The notes beneath the pieces were generated by a model, which worked only from the letters and a program-made list of their open reading frames with translations, had not been told where the DNA came from and did no database searches. A stretch of DNA of 64,000 nt from Herbaspirillum sp. GTDB lineage: Bacteria > Pseudomonadota > Gammaproteobacteria > Burkholderiales > Burkholderiaceae_D. The stretch covers positions 21,285 through 85,284 of the forward strand of contig JAQGNR010000203.1 of the NCBI GenBank assembly GCA_028291765.1. Reading direction: 5' to 3'. Within the stretch, counting starts at the first letter, position 1. Each line of letters opens with the position of its first letter. Of this stretch, positions 47,433-56,392 are shown piece after piece. The translations under genes were made by a program, and so were the position numbers.

Positions 47433-48652
47433 TGGAGACTGGAGGCAAGGTCGAAAATGGGCAAATACATGAGCACCACGATGGCGCCGATGACGAGACC
47501 GATGAACAGCATCAACACAGGTTCGAACAGGCGTGTCGCCACCTCAATGGCGCGCGACAAAGAGTTTTCCTGGAAAGTGGCGATGCGCGCCAGAATTTCC
47601 GCCAATTGCCCGGTGCGCTGCGCAACCGTGAGCATGCGCAGCCCTACCGGATCTGCGAGGCCGACACGTTGTAAAGCCGGGCCGATCGCGCAGCCCTCGC
47701 GAATGGAAGCCACCGCGCTCAAAAGTTTTTGCTGGTCCGGGGGACTGAGCAGCTCACCGCACATCTCGAAGGCGCGAACCGCAGAAATGCCGCCCTCGAT
47801 CAGCATGCCGCTGGTGCGATAGAACTGTGCGTGACGGAACATGCGGATCAATGTACCGATCAGTGGCAGCCGCTCCAGAATCGGCAGGTTCCAGTGGGCG
47901 CGGGACGCCCGGCGAATGCCTAATATCAGCGTCAATACCAGGGCGATGACAATGGCCGCCATCGCTTGCGGGTGCAAGTTGATGGTTTTCCCGATCTGAA
48001 TCAGGATCAAGGAGGCGAATGGTATCTCGCCTCGCGAACTTTCAATCAATGTCGAAAACTTGGGCACGACGACACCCAGCAGAAACAGGACGACAACGAA
48101 GCCGACCGCAAGCAGCATCATCGGATAAACCGCGGCGCCCACGGCCTTCGACCGAATGCCGCGCAGGGTCTCGAAATTGATCGAGTAGCGGCGCAGCGCA
48201 TCCGCCATGTCGCCGGTCTGCTCGCTTGCCGCGATGGTGGCGATCAAGAGTTGCGGGAACACGTCCGGCCTGTCGCTCATCACGGAGGAAAAATTCCGGC
48301 CTTCCTTAAGGGACTGCACCAAGCGTTCAAGCAGGCGGCTGGTTTCGGAGGAACGCTCTTTCTCGGCCAGGGTTTCGATGCCCTCGATGATTCCCAATCC
48401 GGCCTCCAGGAGCGACCCGAGTTCATGGGCGAACAGGGCTACATCCAGGCGTACCTGGTTGAACGTGCTTTTACGGCGGCTTGCCGGGAAAAATCCGGTG
48501 GAGCGTTGCTTGCAGGACAGCACGCGCAGGCCGTCTTGTTCGGCAAGCCGCGTTGCCAGCTCTGCATCGGCAGCGGCAATGCGCAGTGTGCGCATAAATC
48601 CGGCCTGGGCTTTAGCCACAATGTCGAATTCAAGGATGTGCGGATCGCTCAT
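47429..48652 (-). CDS. gspF: GspF/PilC-like inner-membrane platform protein
   Basis: 407 residues with two GspF repeats (FAHELGSLLEAGLGIIEGIE and FYRTSGMLIEGGISAVRAFE), membrane segments after each (AAVYPMMLLAVGFVVVLFLL) and a final segment (PVLMLFIGLVIGAIVVLMYL). Paralog of 4769-5983. It lies nine bases after gspG and overlaps gspE by four bases. Confidence 0.92.
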   Translation of the reverse strand: MSDPHILEFDIVAKAQAGFMRTLRIAAADAELATRLAEQDGLRVLSCKQRSTGFFPASRRKSTFNQVRLDVALFAHELGSLLEAGLGIIEGIETLAEKERSSETSRLLERLVQSLKEGRNFSSVMSDRPDVFPQLLIATIAASEQTGDMADALRRYSINFETLRGIRSKAVGAAVYPMMLLAVGFVVVLFLLGVVVPKFSTLIESSRGEIPFASLILIQIGKTINLHPQAMAAIVIALVLTLILGIRRASRAHWNLPILERLPLIGTLIRMFRHAQFYRTSGMLIEGGISAVRAFEMCGELLSPPDQQKLLSAVASIREGCAIGPALQRVGLADPVGLRMLTVAQRTGQLAEILARIATFQENSLSRAIEVATRLFEPVLMLFIGLVIGAIVVLMYLPIFDLASSLQ

Positions 48653-48661
48653 GTCGTTTTC

Positions 48662-49129
48662 CTAGTGTTGCATCCAGGAACCGATAACCGCGTTTTCACC
48701 GGCGCCGTCAACCTTCCCGTCGGCGCCTAGTGAACTGAGATCGTAGTTGCCGTGATCGCCAGGGGATTTATAAATATAATCGCGACCCCATGGATCGGCC
48801 GGTACGGCCTGTTCCAGATACGGGCCTTGCCATTTATCTTCATTGTCGACCTTCGCGGACAGCGCCTGCAAACCTTGTTCGGTAGTAGGGTAATGCCCTG
48901 TATCGAGCCGGTACTGATCGAGCACCTTGCCTAAGGCGTAGATCTGGGCGCGTGCTATTTTGGTATTGGATTTGCCTAGCTGGTCGAAATAGCGGGGAGT
49001 CACGATGCCGGCGAGAAGGCCGATAATGAGAATCACGATCAGGAGTTCAAGCAGAGTAAAGCCGGTGGCGTGCCGCTTGATGCGGGCAGACGCGGTTCGG
49101 TGGGAGCCGGTGGCGGCAATACGGATCAT
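48662..49129 (-). CDS. gspG: GspG-like major pseudopilin
   Basis: 155 residues. Prepilin signal ending ATG followed by FTLLELLIVILIIGLLAGIV, then the GspG core (LGKVLDQYRLDTGHYPTTEQ, VPADPWGRDYIYKSPG) and a C-terminus GAGENAVIGSWMQH. It is the first gene of the second secretion operon; about 500 bases of apparently non-coding DNA lie upstream. Paralog of 6398-6850. Confidence 0.92.
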   Translation of the reverse strand: MIRIAATGSHRTASARIKRHATGFTLLELLIVILIIGLLAGIVTPRYFDQLGKSNTKIARAQIYALGKVLDQYRLDTGHYPTTEQGLQALSAKVDNEDKWQGPYLEQAVPADPWGRDYIYKSPGDHGNYDLSSLGADGKVDGAGENAVIGSWMQH

Positions 49130-49661
49130 TATCCATTTCCCCTAAGAATTTCAAATAAGACAAACAAACATCGCAGCAATAGACCTTAGTTTTTTCGCGA
49201 GTGCGCTACTTAGTCTATGGATGGCATACGACCTAACTAAATTACATTTTGTTTCAATTTTTCCTGATAATTAGTATCACCCTTGTAAAAGCGGATGTCG
49301 CGGGGTAGTGGCCAAAAGTAGTATTGTCCCGTTTCGGCAAGGTAGGGATGCCCCCCGGTATGTGTGGTGGGAGAGCAAAATGATCATTGATGGAAAAGTA
49401 TTTTTTTTGGGCCCGCGGAACGGCCGGCTCCGCTTCCTGCCCGTTTTCTCCGACGTGCGCCGCAAATACATGCAGCCTATTTGAAGTGCGCTGGCAGCGA
49501 TTACGGTATTGACCAGAAGGCGCTGGCTTATTTTGGGATCGCTGACTTCGGCCGGTATAGGACTCGTCTGCTCGGCCATAGCTTTTTTTTAATAAAATCG
49601 ATTAAGCCCAATCAGTCCATCGGACTGAAGGCCTGTGAAGTCGATTAATTGGAGGATACCG
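49130..49661. other. Gene-poor stretch upstream of the second secretion operon
   Basis: This AT-richer interval should hold the promoter of gspG (minus strand) and possibly one for the small plus-strand genes. A 100-codon minus-strand frame at 49277-49579 lacks a ribosome site and family match, and I do not call it. No copy of the 290-bp duplication found near the first cluster is seen here. Confidence 0.5.
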
Positions 49662-49838
49662 ATGAAGAGCACACGCTGGTTCGAAATCTTGTCGAAGATA
49701 CGTTGCACGAGTAGCACAGTTGCGGCCGACATCGAAACCGTGCTGGCGCGTGCGCAGATCTGTCGCCCTCTGAAGTTCTCCCTGTCTGGGGACATCACCA
49801 TCAAAATGATCGATGACAGGCGTCGACGAACTCGATAG
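49662..49838 (+). CDS. Small hypothetical protein, 58 residues
   Basis: A GGAGG sits about six bases before the ATG, which is the main support. The product (MKSTRWFEILSKIR...) has amphipathic helices and ends in a basic tail DDRRRRTR; there is no signal peptide. It is followed by a hairpin and then the DUF6494 gene, so the two may be expressed together. No family is recognised. Confidence 0.5.
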   Translation: MKSTRWFEILSKIRCTSSTVAADIETVLARAQICRPLKFSLSGDITIKMIDDRRRRTR

Positions 49839-49841
49839 AAT

Positions 49842-49875
49842 AAAAAGTGTTGTTGGGAAGGTGTCGACACTTTTT
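49842..49875. other. Hairpin between the two small genes
   Basis: AAAAAGTGT (49842-49850) pairs with ACACTTTTT (49867-49875) over nine bases with a 16-base loop. It ends ten bases before the GGAGG of the next gene. It may act as a weak terminator or affect translation of the DUF6494 gene. Confidence 0.45.
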
Positions 49876-49892
49876 CACTATCGGAGGCGGAG

Positions 49893-50099
49893 ATGAACAA
49901 CGAAACGCTTAACATGAGCATCCGTAAACTACTGAAGACCGTAGGCATTTCTTCACAGCGCGAGATCGAGCAGGCTGTTGCGAAAGCGCTTACCAGCGGC
50001 GACCTTAATGGAACCGAAACGTTACCTGCAACTATGACGCTGGACATTGCAGGTCTGAAGCTGAACATCGTATTCAAGGGCGAAGTCGCCTTGCAGTAA
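49893..50099 (+). CDS. DUF6494-family small protein
   Basis: 68 residues. The sequence MNNETLNMSIRKLLKTVGIS, SQREIEQAVAKALTSGDL and MTLDIAGLKLNIVFKGEVAL matches my memory of DUF6494, a small conserved proteobacterial family of unknown function with a helical start and a two-strand end. GGAGG lies before the ATG. Cytoplasmic. Confidence 0.75.
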   Translation: MNNETLNMSIRKLLKTVGISSQREIEQAVAKALTSGDLNGTETLPATMTLDIAGLKLNIVFKGEVALQ

Positions 50100-50243
50100 G
50101 TCTGCAATCGCCTTACCCCATTAACGTAGCGCGCCAAGGTGTTCGACATGACGTCGCGCGCAATCTTGCTTCAATTAATTGAAACGTCCCTCGCGGCGCT
50201 ACGCTAGGTCGCAGAATGTGCCGTGTATTCACACGGCAAAAAC

Positions 50244-51356
50244 TCAACGCCCGCCAAACAACGTCTCGCCGAATATCTTGCTCTGACCATGCGGCGCCGA
50301 GCGCCAGTATTGCGGGGGCGCATCGATCGTTGCATCAAGTGCAGCTGCCGCATGCCACGGCCAGCGTGGGTCGTACAGAATCCCACGCGCCAATGCGATC
50401 AAGTCAGCCTTGCCGCCGGCGATGATTTCTTCCGCCTGTTGCGGCTCGGTGATCAGGCCCACCGCCATCGTGTGCACACCGGTCGCTTCTTTCACACCTT
50501 GCGCGAAGGCCACTTGATAACCGGGCCCAATCGTAATTTTCTGCAAAGGCGAAATGCCGCCCGACGATACATCGATCCAGTCGACGCCGTGTTTCTTCAA
50601 TTCCGCTGCAAAGGCGATGGTCTGCTCCAGATCCCAACCGCCATCCATCCAATCCGTTGCCGACACCCTGATACCAACGGGCTTGTCTGCCGGGAAAACC
50701 GCACGCACCGCATCGAATACTTCCAGCGGAAAACGCATGCGATTTTCCAGCGAACCGCCGTACTCATCTGTGCGGCGATTGGCAATCGGCGACAGAAACT
50801 GATGCAGCAAATAGCCATGCGCGGCGTGCACCTCGATGCCGTCGATCCCCAAGCGCGCTGCGCGTTTTGCCGTCAGCACAAACGCATCACACACGCGCCG
50901 CAAGCCTGCAGCATCCAGCGCCAGCGGTTCGACTTCACCTTCCTTTTGCGGCACCGCCGACGGCCCATATGACATCCAGCCGCCGTCTGCAACCGACAAT
51001 TGTTGTCCGCCTTCCCACGGCACGTTACTCGACCCCTTGCGCCCCGCATGCCCAAGCTGCATGACCACGGCAATCCTGGAATGCTTGCGGATCGCGGCGA
51101 GGACAGGCACCAGGGCCGCCTCGGTAGCGTCATCCCACAAACCCAGATCCGTCGGCGTGATGCGCCCTTCCGGCTCGACGGCAGTCACCTCGATCATCAA
51201 CATGCCGGCGCCCGACAACGCAAGATGGCCGAGATGGATCATGTGCCAGGCAGTCGCCGCACCGTTATCGGCGGAGTATTGGCACATGGGGGAAACGACG
51301 ATGCGGTTGGGGAGGGTGAGGCTGCGGAGAGTGTAAGGGGAAAATAGTTGGCTCAT
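50244..51356 (-). CDS. Old yellow enzyme-family NADPH:flavin oxidoreductase (YqjM/NamA type)
   Basis: 370 residues, an FMN barrel enzyme that reduces activated double bonds or nitro compounds with NADPH. Family motifs are SPMCQYSA (Cys tuning the flavin, specific to the YqjM branch), HLGHLALSGAGMLMIEVTAV, VMQLGHAGRKGSS, VHAAHGYLLHQFLSPIANRR (substrate-binding His pair HAAH) and LIALARGILYDPRWPWHAAA. Length is typical. It stands alone between the small genes and a transglycosylase, and no link to the secretion systems is visible. Confidence 0.93.
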   Translation of the reverse strand: MSQLFSPYTLRSLTLPNRIVVSPMCQYSADNGAATAWHMIHLGHLALSGAGMLMIEVTAVEPEGRITPTDLGLWDDATEAALVPVLAAIRKHSRIAVVMQLGHAGRKGSSNVPWEGGQQLSVADGGWMSYGPSAVPQKEGEVEPLALDAAGLRRVCDAFVLTAKRAARLGIDGIEVHAAHGYLLHQFLSPIANRRTDEYGGSLENRMRFPLEVFDAVRAVFPADKPVGIRVSATDWMDGGWDLEQTIAFAAELKKHGVDWIDVSSGGISPLQKITIGPGYQVAFAQGVKEATGVHTMAVGLITEPQQAEEIIAGGKADLIALARGILYDPRWPWHAAAALDATIDAPPQYWRSAPHGQSKIFGETLFGGR

Positions 51357-51569
51357 GATTGATTCGATTAGTGGATGGACAAATCAGAGTAGCAGACCGC
51401 CGTATTTGCTGCAGACGCGGCGTGAATATGCTTCAGGCGTATTCACGCCGCTATATGGATTTGGCGCCGTGACTGTCCAGTCGTGTTGAGTTGCACATCG
51501 GAGGGATCCACTTTTGAGCGTCAAAACTGGTTTGTTATTTTACGTGTCCCAAATGTCGTCATGTTGACC

Positions 51570-52478
51570 TTATTCACCCGTACCGGTCAGTGGCGTCCTG
51601 GCTGGATTTGTTGGGACTGGATGGCTCGTTTTTTTGTAAAGCTTGACGATTTTTTGCACATAGGCTTGGGTTTCCGGGTAGGGCGGGATACCGCGGTGCG
51701 TTTCGACGGCTTCCTCGCCGGCATTGTATGCAGCGGCAACCAGTTGCACATCGCCCTTAAAAAACGTCAGCAGCCATTGCAGATAAGCTAATCCGCCCTT
51801 GATGTTGTCTTCGGCGTCAAACGCATCCCTGACATGGAAGCGTTGTGCTGTCGCCGGGATCAATTGCATCAAGCCCTGTGCATTCTTGGGCGATCTCGCG
51901 CGAATATTGAATCCCGACTCCACCGCGATGACTGCCATTGCCAAACCGGGATCCACCTGGAAGCGCGGCGCCAGCCGATCGACGAGTTTTTTCACCATTC
52001 TATTAATCGGACCTTGCTGGTATAGCGTAATGCCGTCTTCTACCGCGTCGACAACCGGCGCCTGCTCCGGCAATAAGCATAAAGGCAGGCTCGTGCCCGG
52101 CGCGGCCTGCGTGTAACGCATCATGGTGCGCGCCTGCTGATGCCCTTGTGCCGCGGCCATGGCGAACAGTTGCGCAGCGATCCCGTCGTCCTTGCCGACA
52201 CCGCGTCCATTCGCATACATCCAACCCAGCGCATATTGCGCATCGGCATTGCCCATTTTTGCCGCTTTGCAATACAGCTCTGCGGCCTTGAGATAATCGC
52301 GTGATACGCCTTCGCCGTGTTCGTAATTGACGGCGCTTTTGACCAGCGCTTCCGGGGCGCCGGGAAATTGACCCAGATCAGTTTCGCCGGCCTGCGCGTT
52401 CTGCGCCGCCGCATGACTAATCGCGAAGGCCATACTCAACAACAAGATCCATGAAATGAGAGATCGATACATGTCCAT
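51570..52478 (-). CDS. Lytic transglycosylase with Sel1-like repeats
   Basis: 302 residues: a signal peptide ending AISHAAAQ, two Sel1-like repeats (about 50-120: YLKAAELYCKAAKMGNADAQ and LGWMYANGRGVGKDDGIAAQ), then an SLT domain with the catalytic glutamate probably at E187 (VIAVESGFNIRARSP), NAQGLMQLIPATAQRFHV and AAYNAGEEAV. The Sel1 part may mediate protein contacts in the periplasm. The next gene downstream on this strand is the OYE-type reductase, 214 bases away. Confidence 0.9.
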   Translation of the reverse strand: MDMYRSLISWILLLSMAFAISHAAAQNAQAGETDLGQFPGAPEALVKSAVNYEHGEGVSRDYLKAAELYCKAAKMGNADAQYALGWMYANGRGVGKDDGIAAQLFAMAAAQGHQQARTMMRYTQAAPGTSLPLCLLPEQAPVVDAVEDGITLYQQGPINRMVKKLVDRLAPRFQVDPGLAMAVIAVESGFNIRARSPKNAQGLMQLIPATAQRFHVRDAFDAEDNIKGGLAYLQWLLTFFKGDVQLVAAAYNAGEEAVETHRGIPPYPETQAYVQKIVKLYKKTSHPVPTNPARTPLTGTGE

Positions 52479-52504
52479 CGGCCGTCCTTCGTATCAGAGC
52501 ATGA

Positions 52505-53284
52505 TCAGTGGGGCTTGTGGGGTTTGGCGCCTTCGTCGTGGCGAATAACCCGTACGCTATGTCGTTTCAAATTGTTGTTGAGCTGAGTGATGATTTCTGA
52601 CGCTGCATGAATAATCTGGCCGGAACCGAAGCCGGCTTTAGTCATTTCCTTGAATAAGGATTTCGCCAATATCCTGGCCACTTGATCGGGGTTCTGGTAA
52701 GCAGTGGCGATCGAGCCGTCGACCTCTTCCTTTAGGTTCTGCATCAAGGCCAACTGCGTAAAACGGGAATTCAAAATATTTTGAAGTTGGTTTACCTGGA
52801 TCGATTTGCCGATGAACATGGCAATCACTTCGAGCATGTGTAAATCCACCTGACTGAACGTATGCTTCGACTGGGCGCCACAGACGTTAACTATGCCGAT
52901 AATCTTGGCTTCAATGCTGATCGGCGACGACATGAGACTGCGACGCGGATCATCGACTCGGCGCGCCAAATGGGCGAATTGCGAATGCAGGATGTCCTCG
53001 ACCAACAGTGATCGGCCTGTTGCCAGCACATTTCCGGCGATGCCTTCTCCCTTGCCAATCGATGCCGTCCAGGCTGCCGGTGACAGCGGGCCAAAACTGG
53101 CGCAAACACTCATGCGCAAATGCTCGCCTTCACCGTCATCGATCAACATGATCGAACAAGTTTCTGCGTCCACGAGCTTGGCGGCCATCGCGGATTGTTT
53201 CGTCAAATTGTCATCGAGATTGCCGCTCGCTAAAAATTGCGACAAATCTTGTAATTTAATGAGTAGAACTTCGGACTCGCCCAT
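52505..53284 (-). CDS. GAF-domain protein
   Basis: 259 residues from the ATG at 53284, which follows GGGGGGAAG; the frame opens at 53317. A GAF domain spans about 10-170 (AETCSIMLIDDGEGEHLRMS, GIAGNVLATGRSLLVEDIL, SLMSSPISIEAKIIGIVNVC). The C-terminal ~80 residues are helical without a recognised output domain. GAF domains bind small ligands or cyclic nucleotides; with a GGDEF-EAL gene nearby, a role in second-messenger signalling is possible. It could act as a sensor subunit for a separate kinase. Confidence 0.83.
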   Translation of the reverse strand: MGESEVLLIKLQDLSQFLASGNLDDNLTKQSAMAAKLVDAETCSIMLIDDGEGEHLRMSVCASFGPLSPAAWTASIGKGEGIAGNVLATGRSLLVEDILHSQFAHLARRVDDPRRSLMSSPISIEAKIIGIVNVCGAQSKHTFSQVDLHMLEVIAMFIGKSIQVNQLQNILNSRFTQLALMQNLKEEVDGSIATAYQNPDQVARILAKSLFKEMTKAGFGSGQIIHAASEIITQLNNNLKRHSVRVIRHDEGAKPHKPH

Positions 53285-53775
53285 GATGCTTCCCCCCGTT
53301 CCGCCGCCATGGCACATATTAAAACAAATTAACCATTAGTTAGAGGAACTTGTGCATGAAGCCCAAGCATTAAGGATGGGCTACGAATGAGCAATGCATA
53401 CTCTGACGCAGTTGCTGCAAGCGAGTTCGGAAAATCAAGCCGAAGTTGCTGTCGGAATTTTTGACACGTTTGGGGCGATGGAAGCGCCGTGTTACGCCAA
53501 ACCGTTGAATTAATTCAGAATTGGTTTCAGGCCCATTCTTTGCATACGAAAAGCTATCCCCATTTTTTTGCAGGCCGACGTGCAAGCACGAAGCCATCGC
53601 CGGGGGAGGGAATCGTTAAAAGTGGATTGAACTTAATTGTTTATTCTCTGCAAGGCTCTGGTGCGAAATTTCGGCCTGGCCGAGCGTATGCGCGATGACC
53701 AGCAACATTCAGCCGGCAAGCGCCGCCGCGATCAATAAAATTGATCCTTCATTATTGTTGTACGCGGATTAATTT
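53285..53775. other. Intergenic stretch without a supportable gene
   Basis: Short frames occur (for example plus strand 53489-53698) but have neither a ribosome site nor any family resemblance. The region separates the GAF gene from a decayed KaiC neighbourhood and may contain unrecognisable remnants. Confidence 0.45.
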
Positions 53776-54201
53776 ATGGCGGCAATCGATGCTACAAGGC
53801 GGAAAATGATCAGAAGAGCTGTGATGCAGCTTCCTGATGTCATGCCTGAAGTTTCTATTGACCTCTGGATACGGCTGGCGCGCGAGCTCAGCTCAATCAT
53901 TGGCGACGGCGGCTTTAAATCGCTCTACCTTAGAAGTGTCCATTTGACTAAAGCTACTTTTTCCTGGATCGAACTCAATGCGCCCGCACATTCAATCAAT
54001 TTTCATTTATCGAGCTTAAAAGATGACTTGGCTAAACAAGATTACATCGAAGCGTGTGAAGCAAGTATCGCTTTATTGATCACCTTTCTCGAAATACTGG
54101 ACGTATTGATTGGTCGCAGCTTAACCATCGACATTCTGCGTTTAGCCTGGGGTCGCCAAGCTTTATCCATGGAGTCGAAAAAAAAACAGTCCGATGAGTA
54201 A
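53776..54201 (+). CDS. Hypothetical helical protein beside a KaiC remnant
   Basis: 141 residues, or 131 if it starts at the ATG 53806, which has AAGG six bases upstream. The product is mostly helical and cytoplasmic (LWIRLARELSSIIGDGGFKS, YIEACEASIALLITFLEILD). Its stop overlaps the start of a truncated KaiC frame (ATGAGTAA), so it was once the upstream partner in a KaiC operon. No family is recognised. With KaiC broken, its function may be lost or changed. Confidence 0.6.
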   Translation: MAAIDATRRKMIRRAVMQLPDVMPEVSIDLWIRLARELSSIIGDGGFKSLYLRSVHLTKATFSWIELNAPAHSINFHLSSLKDDLAKQDYIEACEASIALLITFLEILDVLIGRSLTIDILRLAWGRQALSMESKKKQSDE

Positions 54202-54322
54202 GGAAGTAAACGTACGTCAGATGGCAACCGGCGTACCTGGTGTAGACGCCTTGCCGGTCGGCGGCCTTCCGGAATTTTCATTTAACATTATCGCGGGTAC
54301 GCCCGGGAGATTTTTCGAATAA
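54194..54322 (+). pseudogene. Truncated KaiC-like ATPase, N-terminal fragment
   Basis: Starts ATG AGT AAG and reads MSKEVNVRQMATGVPGVDAL, then VGGLPEFSFNIIAGTPG, the beginning of a KaiC/RadA-type domain up to the first residues of the Walker A box (expected GTPGSGKTT). It then continues RFFE and stops. Sequence after about 54305 belongs to the end of the convergent GGDEF-EAL gene. The ATP site is destroyed, so the fragment cannot be an ATPase. A deletion that joined the two neighbours is the simplest explanation. Confidence 0.8.
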
Positions 54323-56011
54323 ATCAGTTTGAATGCCATTTTCAAGCATGACTGAAAAATCTTTGGCATTCATCGGCGCGCCGAGATAAAAGCCTTGGCC
54401 TTCCGGGCAGCGATGACTTTTCAAGAACTGCAACTGCTGGTCTGTTTCGATGCCCTCGGCTATCACACGGCAACTTAAGTTTTTTCCTAAGCCAATAATT
54501 GAATTGAGCAGTACATCGTTGTCGCCGTTGGAGGAAATGTGGGTCACGAAGGATTGATCTATTTTCAAGGTATCGATGTGAAATTGATACAAATGGCTAA
54601 GACTTGAATAGCCAGTGCCGAAGTCATTGATAGCGATTTTGACGCCCATGGATCTAAGTTTCTGAAGAATGGCCATCGTCGCATCGACATTTTTCATCAA
54701 TACGGCTTCGGTCAACTCCAACGCAAGACAGGCAGGCGGCAGATCGGTGTCTTGCAGGATCATAAGAATATGCTCCAGAAACATTCCCTCCGAAAATTCC
54801 ACCGCGGATACATTGACCGAGACCACCCGCAAGCATAAGCCGGCATTGGACCATGCTTGCATCTGCCGGCAAGCTTTACCAAGCACCCAGCGACCGATGG
54901 GAACGATCGCGCCGCAGGCTTCCGCGGCCGGCATGAACACACTTGGAGGCAGCAAGCCACGCACCGGATGATGCCAGCGAATCAAGGCTTCGGCGCCGAC
55001 GATATTGCCCGTTTTGAGTTCCACCTGCGGTTGATAAAAAAGTTCAAATTCCTGATGCGCCAGAGCATGCTGCAGGTCGCTCTCGATTTTCTGCCTTTCC
55101 GCCGCACGCATATTCATTTCCGGCTTGAAGAAATGATATTTATTGCCACCGGTATTTTTGGCGTCATACATGGCGACGTCAGCATTTTGAAGCAGCATTT
55201 CCGCATCCTCTCCGTCATCCGGATAGAGGCTGATGCCAATCGTCATGCCGATATGTAACTCTTGCGCGGCAAGGATATAGGGCGCCGTTGTCGACTTGCA
55301 CATTCGCTCGGCTAAATCGGCGACGGCTTTTTCGTCAATTATTTCTGTCAACAGCGTGACAAATTCGTCGCCTCCCTGGCGGCTTACCGTATCCGTGCTT
55401 CGCACCGACTCCAACAGACGATTCGAGACCGCTTGTATCAGTTGGTCCCCGACTGCGTGCCCCAAAGAATCATTGATGGCCTTAAATCGATCGAGATCGA
55501 TAAAAAGGACGGCCAACTTCCTGCTATGCCGTTTTGCCAGGGAAATAGCCTGTTGCAGTCGTTCCATCAACAAGACCCGATTGGGCAAATTGGTCAGCAC
55601 ATCGTGACGTGCCATGTGATTCATCTGGTCCCTGGCTTTTTCGAGCTCTTCGGTTGTTGCCAGCGCTTGTAAAGTAGCGATTACCAAGCGTTCGTTCGCT
55701 TGTCGCAAATGCTCCAGGTAATCGTTGAGTTTGGTTTTCGCTGTTTTTGTGTCGAGGATCATTTTTTCTCGGGACGATATACCGATCTCCCGAAGAATCA
55801 CGGCGTCTTCTCTCAACTGCAGGCCTTTTTCCCAATCATCGGCAGATTCATTGCGGCTTGAACAATAGTCGCCAGCATCGGTTTCAGCATTTTCGCCCTG
55901 TGTGGCGGCGCCGTTTTGGTATGCATCCGGGCTTGGCACTGGGACGATGTCTTGTAATTCCTTTTTCTCATCGCCAATTGCAATATCGAGATTTTTTTTT
56001 AATTTTTTCAT
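54278..56011 (-). CDS. GGDEF-EAL cyclic-di-GMP enzyme
   Basis: 577 residues, soluble. An N-terminal region of about 130 residues with coiled coil leads to a GGDEF domain with an intact signature (RQGGDEF) and an inhibitory RxxD site five residues before it (RSTD), then an EAL domain (AEALIRWHH, ALELTEAVLM, LKIDQSFV, AEGIETDQQ). The loop normally written DDFGTGYSSL reads NDFGTGYSSL, so one metal-binding aspartate is replaced by Asn and phosphodiesterase activity may be reduced. The last seven or so residues are read from DNA antisense to the KaiC remnant, so its C-terminus was probably remade by the same deletion. Confidence 0.92.
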   Translation of the reverse strand: MKKLKKNLDIAIGDEKKELQDIVPVPSPDAYQNGAATQGENAETDAGDYCSSRNESADDWEKGLQLREDAVILREIGISSREKMILDTKTAKTKLNDYLEHLRQANERLVIATLQALATTEELEKARDQMNHMARHDVLTNLPNRVLLMERLQQAISLAKRHSRKLAVLFIDLDRFKAINDSLGHAVGDQLIQAVSNRLLESVRSTDTVSRQGGDEFVTLLTEIIDEKAVADLAERMCKSTTAPYILAAQELHIGMTIGISLYPDDGEDAEMLLQNADVAMYDAKNTGGNKYHFFKPEMNMRAAERQKIESDLQHALAHQEFELFYQPQVELKTGNIVGAEALIRWHHPVRGLLPPSVFMPAAEACGAIVPIGRWVLGKACRQMQAWSNAGLCLRVVSVNVSAVEFSEGMFLEHILMILQDTDLPPACLALELTEAVLMKNVDATMAILQKLRSMGVKIAINDFGTGYSSLSHLYQFHIDTLKIDQSFVTHISSNGDNDVLLNSIIGLGKNLSCRVIAEGIETDQQLQFLKSHRCPEGQGFYLGAPMNAKDFSVMLENGIQTDLFEKSPGRTRDNVK

Positions 56012-56295
56012 CGGAATTCTTGCATGACAGAGGCATGTTCCGGAGTGAATTTAGATGCATTGATGATCAAGACGATGGACAAATGCTGAGGCCGTTTGTC
56101 TCGGATCAACGGATGATGCCAGCGAATCAGGGCTTCGGCGCCGACGATATTACCGATCTTGCGATCGACCTGCGCTTGATTAAAAAGTTCAAATTCCTTG
56201 TGCGCCAGAGTACGGCGCAAGCCGTTCCCGATTTCCCGCCGATTGGCTATGTGCAAAATTGCATCAATGCCGCACGATTCGAAAGAAAATATTGA
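56008..56295 (-). pseudogene. EAL-domain fragment joined to a kinase-like fragment
   Basis: On the minus strand the frame reads RTLAHKEFELFNQAQVDRKI and GNIVGAEALIRWHHP, a near copy of the same part of the adjacent GGDEF-EAL protein. It then changes near 56080-56105 to IINASKFTPEH, which resembles the N box of a histidine kinase ATPase domain. No start or remaining domain is visible. It is a mosaic remnant of two signalling genes. Confidence 0.72.
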
Positions 56296-56392
56296 CGGGC
56301 CGCTAACTCATGCATATTCTGCTGGAAAGTCGATGAAGTCACGGCTTTACATTTTCCTTTCCCGGCTTTCTCCACTAATTGAAAATAAAAAA

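Noticed and set aside
49277..49579. 100-codon minus-strand frame upstream of the second secretion operon
   Set aside because: No ribosome site and no recognisable domain; more likely the promoter region of gspG.
53489..53698. 69-codon plus-strand frame
   Set aside because: No ribosome site, no family and low-complexity content.
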